A stretch of 6,910 nucleotides of DNA from an uncultured Verrucomicrobium sp. (GTDB lineage: Bacteria; Verrucomicrobiota; Verrucomicrobiia; Methylacidiphilales; GAS474): assembly GCA_903889845.1 (NCBI GenBank), contig CAISZB010000394.1, forward strand, positions 1 through 6,910, in the 5' to 3' direction. Positions within the stretch are counted from its first letter, which is position 1, and each line of letters starts with the position of its first letter. Below the pieces are notes generated by a model, which did no database searches, was not told the DNA's origin, and saw only the letters and a list, made by a program, of their open reading frames with translations. The position numbers and the translations under genes were made by a program. Positions 1 to 5,780 of the stretch are shown here, piece by piece.

Positions 1-12
1 GCGATTATCCCC

Positions 13-26
13 AGCCCCGAAGGGCC
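13..26 (-). other. C(UUCG)G tetraloop hairpin after tRNA-Val
   Basis: In the minus-strand RNA, GGCCC-UUCG-GGGCU forms a 5-bp stem (one G-U pair at the base) closed by the very stable C(UUCG)G tetraloop. It begins 12 bases after the tRNA 3' end. No U-tract follows within the window (the next bases read GGGGATAATCGC), so it is not a standard intrinsic terminator. It could instead block 3' exonucleases or mark a processing site. The fold is visible; the function is inferred. Confidence 0.35.
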
Positions 27-38
27 GTACCTATAACC

Positions 39-110
39 TGCGCGATAGTGGGTTCGAACCACTGACCTCTCGCGTGTGAAGCGAGCGCTCTACCACTAAG
101 CTAATCGCGC
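39..110 (-). tRNA. tRNA-Val, anticodon CAC
   Basis: Read on the minus strand, this folds into a full cloverleaf of 72 nt. The acceptor stem is GCGCGAT pairing with ATCGCGC (7 bp), followed by discriminator A. The D arm starts TAGCTTAGTGGTAGAGC. The anticodon stem is CTCGC/GCGAG with loop TTCACAC. The T arm is AGTGG-TTCGAAC-CCACT. The anticodon is CAC (plus-strand bases 76-78), which reads the valine codon GUG. The 3' CCA is not encoded: the discriminator is followed by GG, so CCA would be added by nucleotidyltransferase. The gene is divergent from the agu genes beside it. All stems pair without mismatch, so it should be functional. Confidence 0.96.
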
Positions 111-131
111 CAAGCCCCGATGGGGACGATG

Positions 132-160
132 GTGTTAGCAACAATTCCGTGACGTTGCAA
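132..160 (-). promoter_or_regulatory. Possible promoter of the tRNA-Val gene
   Basis: On the minus strand, TTGCAA (160-155, 4 of 6 to TTGACA) lies 17 bases before TAACAC (137-132, about 3 of 6 to TATAAT). The -10 element would sit about 22 bases upstream of the mature tRNA 5' end, which is a sensible distance. The match is weak and rests on spacing. TTGCAA is its own reverse complement, but no -10 follows it at normal spacing on the plus strand. Confidence 0.25.
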
Positions 161-188
161 GGACGGGCTTGTCTCCCTCCGGTTTCTG

Positions 189-1118
189 ATGAATATTGGC
201 CCGCCTATGACCGCTCCCGCCCCCTCTGGAAAGACCCAGGTGAAGCTCGGCCTGATCCAGACCCACGCCTCTCCCGATCCGGCGGAGAACCTTGCCCGCC
301 AGCTCGCCCTGATCGAAAAGGCCGCCGACGCCGGGGCGCAGATCGTCTGCACGCAGGAACTCTTCCGCTCCCCCTACTTCTGCCAGTCGGAGGACCACGC
401 CTTCTTCGGCCTGGCCGAGGAGATCCCCGGCGGTCCCAGCACCCAGGCCCTCATGGCCCTCGCGAAGAAGCGGGGCATCGTCCTCGTCGGCTCCCTCTTC
501 GAGAAGCGCTCCGCGGGGCTCTACCACAACACCGCCGTGATCATCGATGCCGACGGCTCCCTCCTCGGGATCTACCGGAAGATGCACATTCCCGACGACC
601 CGCTCTTCTACGAGAAATTCTACTTCACCCCCGGCGACACCGGCTTCCGCGCGTGGCAGACCCGCTACGGGCGGATCGGCGTCCTCGTCTGCTGGGACCA
701 GTGGTATCCGGAGGGGGCGCGGCTCACCGCCCTTCAGGGGGCGCAGATCCTCTTCTATCCCACGGCGATCGGCTGGCACCCCTCGGAGAAGGCGGAGCAC
801 GGCGTCAACCAGCACGGCGCGTGGGAGACGATCCAGCGGTCCCACGCCGTCGCCAACGGCTGCTACGTCGCGGCGATCAACCGCGTCGGGCATGAAATCC
901 TCCCCTCCGTCGGCGGGGCGGGGATCGAGTTCTGGGGACAGAGCTTCGTCGCCGGGACCTCGGGCCAGCTTCTCGCAAAGGCCTCCGCCGACAAGGAGGA
1001 GGTCCTCATCGTCGAGATCGACCTGGCGAAGGTCGATGAGACGCGGACTCACTGGCCCTTCTTCCGCGACCGTCGGATCGACGCCTACGGCGATCTCACC
1101 CGCCGCTTCATCGACTAG
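189..1118 (+). CDS. aguB: N-carbamoylputrescine amidase
   Basis: This cytoplasmic nitrilase-superfamily enzyme hydrolyses N-carbamoylputrescine to putrescine, CO2 and ammonia, the last step of the agmatine route to putrescine. The 309-residue length is close to the usual ~290-300. The Glu-Lys-Cys triad is visible: Glu57 in TQELF, Lys131 in YRKMHIPDD and Cys168 in VLVCWDQWYPE. The segment PLFYEKFYFTPGD after the lysine and the later GVNQHGAWETIQRSHA are typical of this subfamily rather than of general omega-amidases or nitrilases. There is no signal peptide. The start is uncertain. ATG189 gives the longest form, but ATG207 (residue 7) is preceded by CCCGCCT, much like the TTGCCT before aguA, and brings the N-terminus closer to relatives. 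Neither start has a Shine-Dalgarno sequence. The gene is followed after ten bases by aguA, which makes its substrate. Confidence 0.95.
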   Translation: MNIGPPMTAPAPSGKTQVKLGLIQTHASPDPAENLARQLALIEKAADAGAQIVCTQELFRSPYFCQSEDHAFFGLAEEIPGGPSTQALMALAKKRGIVLVGSLFEKRSAGLYHNTAVIIDADGSLLGIYRKMHIPDDPLFYEKFYFTPGDTGFRAWQTRYGRIGVLVCWDQWYPEGARLTALQGAQILFYPTAIGWHPSEKAEHGVNQHGAWETIQRSHAVANGCYVAAINRVGHEILPSVGGAGIEFWGQSFVAGTSGQLLAKASADKEEVLIVEIDLAKVDETRTHWPFFRDRRIDAYGDLTRRFID

Positions 1119-1128
1119 AGCCTTGCCT

Positions 1129-2190
1129 ATGTTCCGCACCGAGACAGGGACCCCGGCCGCTGCCGGTTACCGGATGCCCGCCGAGTGGGCGCCCCATGCT
1201 GCGACGTGGCTGACCTGGCCCCGTCCCGAGGGGATCAGCTTCCCCGGCCGCTATGACGGGATCGTCCCCCCGATCTGGGCGCGCCTCGCGGGGCTTCTTT
1301 CCGAGGAGGAGGAGGTTCACATCAACGTCTTCTCCGACGCCCACCGCGCCGAGATCGAGGCCGCCCTCCGTGAGGCGAAGGTTTCCTTCGGGGAGGGGAC
1401 GCCCGTCCATCTGCACCCCTTCCCGGCCTACGAGCCATGGTGTCGCGATCACGGCCCGATCTTTGTGACGAAGGAAAGCGGGGAGCGCGCGGTCGTCGAC
1501 TGGGGGTACAACGCCTGGGGCGGGAAGTATCCCCCGTGCGATCTCGACGACGCCGTGCCGCAGCATGTGGCGCGGCTCCGGGATTTGCCCCTCTACCAGC
1601 CCGGCATCGTGATGGAGGGCGGCTCCCTCGACGTGAACGGCGCGGGGACTCTCCTGACGACCGAGTCGTGCCTCCTCAACCCGAACCGGAATCCCCACCT
1701 CTCCAAGGCGGAGATCGAGCGTTACCTGGCCGACTACCTCGGCATCCAAAAAGTGCTGTGGCTGGGCGACGGCATCCTGGGCGACGACACCGACGGCCAC
1801 GTCGACGACCTCACCCGCTTCGTGAGCGTCGATACGGTCGTCACGGTTGTCGAAGCCAACCCGAAGGACGAGAACTATGCCCCCCTCCGGGAGAACCGCG
1901 AGCGCCTCGCGACGATGACGACGGCCTGCGGGCGGCCTCTGCGCGTCGTCGATCTGCCGATGCCCTGCGCCCGCTACTGCGAGGGGCAGCGCCTGCCCGC
2001 CAGCTACGCCAACTTCTACATCGCCAACGGGAAGGTCCTCGTCCCCGTCTTCGACGATCCCGCCGATGCCCGGGCGTGCGCCATCCTGCAGGACCTCTTC
2101 CCCGATCGCCGCGTCGTCCCCTTCGACGCCGTCGATCTGATCTGGGGCCTGGGGGCACTCCATTGCATCACGCAGCAGGAACCGCTCTGA
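1129..2190 (+). CDS. aguA: Agmatine deiminase
   Basis: This enzyme converts agmatine to N-carbamoylputrescine and ammonia, feeding AguB. The protein is 353 residues and belongs to the peptidyl-arginine deiminase-like (PAD_porph, guanidine-modifying) fold. Visible family marks are MPAEW and ATWLTWP near residues 16-31, EPWCRDHGP at 102-110 (Arg106/Asp107), MEGGS at 162-166, GDDTDGHVDD at 218-227 (His224) and the C-terminal GALHCITQQEP with catalytic Cys346. The frame stays open far upstream inside aguB, but homology begins at the ATG chosen here (1129). The short gap to aguB and the catalytic link indicate one transcript. No Shine-Dalgarno is seen; the preceding bases are AGAGCCTTGCCT. All key residues are present, so it should be active. 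Agmatine would come from an arginine decarboxylase encoded elsewhere, or from uptake. Confidence 0.96.
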   Translation: MFRTETGTPAAAGYRMPAEWAPHAATWLTWPRPEGISFPGRYDGIVPPIWARLAGLLSEEEEVHINVFSDAHRAEIEAALREAKVSFGEGTPVHLHPFPAYEPWCRDHGPIFVTKESGERAVVDWGYNAWGGKYPPCDLDDAVPQHVARLRDLPLYQPGIVMEGGSLDVNGAGTLLTTESCLLNPNRNPHLSKAEIERYLADYLGIQKVLWLGDGILGDDTDGHVDDLTRFVSVDTVVTVVEANPKDENYAPLRENRERLATMTTACGRPLRVVDLPMPCARYCEGQRLPASYANFYIANGKVLVPVFDDPADARACAILQDLFPDRRVVPFDAVDLIWGLGALHCITQQEPL

Positions 2191-2266
2191 CGGATCGATA
2201 TTTGCGGTGTCATCCCCTGCGTCACTTCGGCGTACGGGTAAATTCCCTCATTATTCGTAAAAAGTT

Positions 2267-2296
2267 TTGACCGCAAACGGTACGGAACGGTAGAGT
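2267..2296 (+). promoter_or_regulatory. Candidate sigma-70-type promoter of the pilus-like operon
   Basis: TTGACC (2267-2272, 5 of 6 to TTGACA) is followed after 18 bases by TAGAGT (2291-2296, 4 of 6 to TATAAT). It lies about 55 bases upstream of the ATG at 2352, at the edge of a locally AT-rich stretch (2241-2270) in otherwise GC-rich DNA. It is in the only sizeable gap (161 bases) between the agu pair and the four pilus-like genes, where a separate promoter is expected. No convincing intrinsic terminator for aguA was found in the same gap. Confidence 0.45.
2276..2292 (+). repeat. Direct repeat AACGGTA, 10-base period
   Basis: AACGGTA occurs at 2276-2282 and again at 2286-2292. The 10-base period puts both copies on the same face of the helix. 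The pair lies inside the spacer and -10 region of the candidate promoter, where a bound protein could repress or activate. Two 7-mers this close can arise by chance, so an operator role is only a suggestion. Confidence 0.3.
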
Positions 2297-2351
2297 TGCA
2301 AGATTCCGAACATTCGCCACGGCGGATCTCGGAAATAGACCCTACGACTCT

Positions 2352-3026
2352 ATGCTTCATCGCCCCGGCTCTCTGTGCGTCTGGCTTCTCGCCCTTGCGG
2401 TGTGGGGCGCTTTTTTTCCGGGCCTTTTGGCCCAGAACGACGAGGCGATTATCAAATTCAAGGAGGGCTCCGACGGACTGAAGTCCGACTGGGTCGATGC
2501 CCCGAACGGCGGTCCCGCCGGAACGTCCTCGACCCCGGTCGATTCGAAGCGCTGGCTGAAAATTGACGCCCAATTCACGGTCGATTCCCCTGTTGACGTG
2601 ATCCCCGAGGCGAAGTTCAAGGTCTACCTCGAAGTGCCCGACATCAAGCGGCCCAAGGACTCCACCAACAACAAGTTTATCATCCTCACCGGCGAGGCGA
2701 CCTACGTGAACCTCCCGGCGGTGACCCCCGGGCGCGAGCTTCACGTCACGTTTTACGTCCACCCTTTCACGGTGAACCGGTACGGCGGGGAGCGGAACTT
2801 CCACTTTTCCCAGGACCAGAACGTCCACATCGATGCTTACATCGGTGAGCAGAAGGCGGCCTCGAAGGATGCCTTCGACGTCCCGGCCGGCGACAAGAAT
2901 TGGTACCTTTCCGAAACCGAGAAGAAAACCCCCGGCCTGGTTCTGACGAAGGAACAGAGCCCGTGGAGCGGCGCCGACGCGGGCTCCTATCCCCAGGCCA
3001 AACTCAAGGCGGCATCCGGGGAGTAG
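2352..3026 (+). CDS. Amuc_1102-like secreted pilus-locus protein
   Basis: This 224-residue protein of unknown molecular function is the first gene of the pilus-like operon. Residues 1-27 look like a Sec signal peptide: a basic residue near the start (HRP), a hydrophobic core (about 8-26, VWLLALAVWGAFFPGLLA) and probable cleavage after Ala27. The signal peptide lacks a lipobox at the cleavage site and a prepilin-peptidase GFxxxE motif, so the protein is probably soluble in the periplasm or surface-exposed rather than a lipoprotein or classical pilin. The mature part has alternating beta-type segments (KFKVYLEVP, KFIILTGEATYV, ELHVTFYVHPF) suggesting a beta-sandwich, and a polar C-terminus. Assignment to the Amuc_1102 family rests on position directly upstream of the PilM-like gene, size and secretion signal, so it is inference from synteny. 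The start chosen gives an intact signal peptide. No clear Shine-Dalgarno is present. Confidence 0.8.
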   Translation: MLHRPGSLCVWLLALAVWGAFFPGLLAQNDEAIIKFKEGSDGLKSDWVDAPNGGPAGTSSTPVDSKRWLKIDAQFTVDSPVDVIPEAKFKVYLEVPDIKRPKDSTNNKFIILTGEATYVNLPAVTPGRELHVTFYVHPFTVNRYGGERNFHFSQDQNVHIDAYIGEQKAASKDAFDVPAGDKNWYLSETEKKTPGLVLTKEQSPWSGADAGSYPQAKLKAASGE

Positions 3027-3042
3027 CTCCACAAGCTTTTTT
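3020..3042 (+). other. Small stem-loop over the stop codon with following T6
   Basis: GGAG-TAG-CTCC (3020-3030) can form a 4-bp stem with the TAG stop of the upstream gene in the loop, and T6 follows at 3037-3042 after ACAAGC. The stem is too short for a strong intrinsic terminator. It might act as weak attenuation between the first gene and the PilM-like gene, or be chance. Confidence 0.2.
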
Positions 3043-3065
3043 AGCTCTTTTAGGGTCCATTCCTC

Positions 3066-4778
3066 ATGTCTTCCTCCTCGATCCTCGCCCTCGACATCGG
3101 TTCCCACACGGTCAAATTCGGCGAATTCTCGGCCACGAAGGAAGGCGCCCTCACGCTCCACCGCTTCGGCTCCGCGCCCCTGGGCCTCGATCCGAACAAG
3201 GACGAGAACCGCCACGCCGCCGTCACCGCCGCCCTCCGGCAGGTGGTCGGTCCCGTGAAGGGGGGCCGGACGTTCTTCTCCGTCGCGGGCCACGCCGTCT
3301 TCATGCGCGGGGTGAAGCTGCCGCCGGTCGATGCGATGCAGCTCGACCAGATGATCGCCTTCGAGGCGCAGCAGATCGTCCCGTTCCCCCTCAGCGAAGT
3401 AGTCTGGGACTTCCTCACCATCGCCGGCACCGGAGGCGAGAAGGAGGCGATCATCGTCGCGATCAAGACCGACCTCCTGGAGAGCGAGAACGCCTCCGTC
3501 CGCGCCGCCGGGCTGGAGCCCGCCCTCATCGACGTCGGTCCCTTGGCGCTTTATAACGCCTACCGGTACAACTACACCCCCGCCGACCACTGCGTCCTCC
3601 TCGTCGACATCGGCGCCCGGTCGACCAACCTCCTCTTCATCGAGGGGAACCGCCTCTACACCCGCATCCTTCCCTTGGCGGGGAACACGATCACGCAGAC
3701 CATCTGCAACGAGTTCCAGGAACCCTTCACCATCGCGGAGACGCTGAAGATCGAGAAGGGCGGCGTCCACCTCGGCGGCGCCTACGCCCAGCCGGAGGAC
3801 CGCGACGGGGCCCGCCTCTGGAAGCTGGGCCGGAACGTCCTGGGCCGCATCCAGACGGAGATCAACCGCTCCATCATCTTCTACCGCAATCAGCAGGGCG
3901 GCAGCGCCCCGCAGCAGATCTACCTCACGGGCGGCACCTCGCGCCTGCCCTACCTCGACCACTTCCTCGCGGAGAAATTCGCCGTCCCGGTCGAGTTCTT
4001 CAACCCTCTGCGCAACGTGACGGTCGGCGCCGGGGTCGATCGGAACGGCCTCTCCCTCACCGGGCACGCCTTCGGTGAGGTCGTGGGCCTGGCCCTGCGC
4101 GGCGCGGGGCCGACCCCCTCCGCCATCTCCCTCAAGCCGAAGTCGGTCTCCGAGGCGGAGAAGAACCGCAGCCAGGGGCCGATCGTCGGCGCGGCGCTGT
4201 TCGCTTTGGTCTTGGCCTTTGCTGTCCCGGCGCTGGCGATGTACCTGAAGCTCGGCGCGATCACCGAGACCTCCTCCGCGATTGCGGCGAACGTCGATCG
4301 CCTCAAGCCGGTGGCCGACGAGGCGGCCAAGTTCGAGAAGGAGAGCGACGACCTGATGCGCCGCTTCAAGGCGGGCGACCGCGTCCTCGCGCAGCGGGAC
4401 CAGTGGCTCCGCTTCCTGAACACGCTCAACGCGAAGATCCCCGTCGGCATCTGGATCACCCAGTTCACGCCGACGAATGGCGGCCAGGCCCCCGATGCCG
4501 AAGGCGGCGACGCCGCCCCCGCGGCAAGAAGGGGGGGCCGCCCTGCCGCCCCGAAGATCACCCAGATCGAGATCAACGGCATCTGCGAAAAGGATCAGGG
4601 CCTCAACGCGCTGACCGATTTCGTGAAGGCCCTGGCCGACACCGGCCTCTTCGACCTCAAGCCGGAGCAGGCCTCCAACGCCATCGTCAAGGGCGACCCC
4701 TCCGAGTCGGCCACCCAGCTCGGCTGGAGCTACGTGCTGAGCCTCAAGCTCAAGAACCCGATCGAGCTCGCCCCCTAG
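3066..4778 (+). CDS. PilM-like actin-fold protein fused to a PilN-like part (Amuc_1101-like)
   Basis: This 570-residue protein is a core of the inner-membrane pilus-like complex. Residues 1-345 form a PilM/FtsA-type actin-like ATPase domain. The phosphate-1 motif is LALDIGSHTVK (7-17), the SHS2-like region reads RGVKLPPVDAM...FEAQQIVPFPLSEVVWDF (81-116), phosphate-2 is VDIGARSTNLLF (180-191) and the adenosine motif is YLTGGTSRLPYL (286-297). AISLKPK (353-359) resembles the INLLP tail of PilN that normally binds PilM. One transmembrane helix follows (about 371-397), then a coiled-coil-like stretch (about 398-445), a low-complexity A/G/P/R linker (471-497) and a PilN-type ferredoxin-like ending (ITQIEINGICEKDQGLNALT, then F...W-YVLSLKLKN). 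Classical PilM is about 350 residues and wholly cytoplasmic, so this is a PilM-PilN fusion. Position matches Amuc_1101. An AGGG lies 10 bases before the ATG, a weak Shine-Dalgarno at best. Domain calls are by eye. Confidence 0.9.
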   Translation: MSSSSILALDIGSHTVKFGEFSATKEGALTLHRFGSAPLGLDPNKDENRHAAVTAALRQVVGPVKGGRTFFSVAGHAVFMRGVKLPPVDAMQLDQMIAFEAQQIVPFPLSEVVWDFLTIAGTGGEKEAIIVAIKTDLLESENASVRAAGLEPALIDVGPLALYNAYRYNYTPADHCVLLVDIGARSTNLLFIEGNRLYTRILPLAGNTITQTICNEFQEPFTIAETLKIEKGGVHLGGAYAQPEDRDGARLWKLGRNVLGRIQTEINRSIIFYRNQQGGSAPQQIYLTGGTSRLPYLDHFLAEKFAVPVEFFNPLRNVTVGAGVDRNGLSLTGHAFGEVVGLALRGAGPTPSAISLKPKSVSEAEKNRSQGPIVGAALFALVLAFAVPALAMYLKLGAITETSSAIAANVDRLKPVADEAAKFEKESDDLMRRFKAGDRVLAQRDQWLRFLNTLNAKIPVGIWITQFTPTNGGQAPDAEGGDAAPAARRGGRPAAPKITQIEINGICEKDQGLNALTDFVKALADTGLFDLKPEQASNAIVKGDPSESATQLGWSYVLSLKLKNPIELAP

Positions 4779-4811
4779 AGAGCCTACTGAGCCTATTCAC
4801 TGCCTTTTTCC

Positions 4812-5753
4812 ATGAGCTCCAAAGTTTCCCTCACCCCCTTGCAATGGATCGCCATCGGCGGTGCCGTCGGCATCGTCATTCTCGGCGGCGTGGGGCTCTT
4901 CCTCCTGGCGGGGAAGGTCTCCGACGCGCAGGCCGCCCTTGAGCAGCAGTCTTCCGAGTACAAGGGGCTGGTCGGTCGCCGGACCTTCCCGAGTCCGGAG
5001 AACATCGAGGTCCTCAAGGCCAATAATCAGGCGCTGAAGCAGGCCATGGCCGTCGCCGAGAAGCGGCTCCGAGCCGAGGATTCCGCCCTCCCGAAGATCG
5101 AGGAGCAGGACCCCATCGACTTCAAGCAGGCCATCGCCGACCAGCTCGACAAGCTCAAGGCGGACGCGGCGAAGAACGGCGTCCGGATCGAGGCCCCCGC
5201 CGCCGACTTCGGCTTCAGCGCCTATCGCAGCGGACGTCCCTCCGGTCGTCCGGCGACGAAGATCCTCGGCAAGCAGCTCTTTGCCGTCCAGCAGGTCGCC
5301 ACCGCCCTCATCAACGCCCACGTCGGCGCGATCGCGGCCGTCCGCCGCACGATGGACGAGGACAATCCCGGGACGCCCTCGACCCAGGGCCAGTCGGGGC
5401 CCGAATTCCTCCGGGCCGCCATCGCCCCCTCCCAGGACCGCCTCTACACGGCCTATCCCCTGGAGGTCGAGTTCATCGGGACCGAGGCTTCCCTGCGGGA
5501 TGCCTTGGCCGCCCTCTCCCAGAACAGCGCGATCTTCGTTCCCCGCTTCCTGACCATTTCCAGCCTCCGCACCTCGGCCCCCGTCCTCGCGCAGTTGGAG
5601 ACCGATTCCCTGCAAGTGAACGACCGGGGCAAGCCTCGCACCTTCATCGTCGCCATGGGCGGGGAAGCGATCCACGTCCGGCTCCGTCTCGACCTGATCG
5701 ATTGGGGCAACGGCGCAGCGCTCAGCAAGGCCCCCGCCGCCAAGAAGAAATAG
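4812..5753 (+). CDS. Amuc_1100-like bitopic pilus-complex protein
   Basis: This 313-residue protein is homologous by position and pattern to Amuc_1100 of Akkermansia (about 317 residues), known as an abundant envelope protein that engages host TLR2. A short cytoplasmic N-terminus is followed by one transmembrane helix (about 12-33) without a cleavage site, a coiled-coil-like region (about 36-120) and two probable ferredoxin-like modules, the PilN/PilO layout. Segments I recognise from Amuc_1100 are FGFSAYRS (133-140; LGFQVYST there), YPLEVEFIG (215-223; MPLEIAFQG) and the end AMGGEAIHVRLRLDLIDW (281-298). The region 139-152 is Gly/Arg/Pro-rich, and the C-terminus is Lys-rich (AKKK). No Shine-Dalgarno is visible; a pyrimidine tract (CTTTTTCC) precedes the ATG. 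It probably dimerises with the preceding PilM-PilN-like protein. Homology is well supported; any host-signalling role is not implied. Confidence 0.88.
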   Translation: MSSKVSLTPLQWIAIGGAVGIVILGGVGLFLLAGKVSDAQAALEQQSSEYKGLVGRRTFPSPENIEVLKANNQALKQAMAVAEKRLRAEDSALPKIEEQDPIDFKQAIADQLDKLKADAAKNGVRIEAPAADFGFSAYRSGRPSGRPATKILGKQLFAVQQVATALINAHVGAIAAVRRTMDEDNPGTPSTQGQSGPEFLRAAIAPSQDRLYTAYPLEVEFIGTEASLRDALAALSQNSAIFVPRFLTISSLRTSAPVLAQLETDSLQVNDRGKPRTFIVAMGGEAIHVRLRLDLIDWGNGAALSKAPAAKKK

Positions 5754-5780
5754 CGTAACCAGAACCATCGAAAGCCGACC

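Noticed and set aside
1..12. Minus-strand GGGGATAATCGC at the window edge, possibly the 5' end of another stable RNA.
   Set aside because: Only twelve bases are available and they cannot show a fold. The D-stem position does not fit a tRNA well.
547..1128. A possible longer N-terminus for agmatine deiminase, since the frame is open through much of aguB.
   Set aside because: The upstream translation is Ser/Arg/Pro-rich out-of-frame aguB. Family homology starts right after the ATG at 1129.
135..1139. A 334-codon minus-strand frame opposite aguB.
   Set aside because: It is the antisense of a gene with an intact catalytic triad, and its translation resembles no family.
2191..2266. Search for an intrinsic terminator after aguA.
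   Set aside because: GGGTAAATTCCC pairs only at three outer bases and has no U-tract after it. No other stem was convincing.
2352..2432. A type IV prepilin or lipoprotein signal in the Amuc_1102-like protein.
   Set aside because: There is no GFxxxE prepilin site. The only cysteine near the start (Cys9) is at the front of the hydrophobic core and lacks a lipobox before it. An ordinary Sec signal fits better.
2016..4067. A 683-codon open frame on the minus strand across aguA's end, the Amuc_1102-like gene and part of the PilM-like gene.
   Set aside because: It is antisense to three well-supported genes and crosses their boundaries. Its translation is a low-complexity mix rich in Glu/Asp/Arg/Gly/Val, typical of antisense frames in GC-rich DNA.
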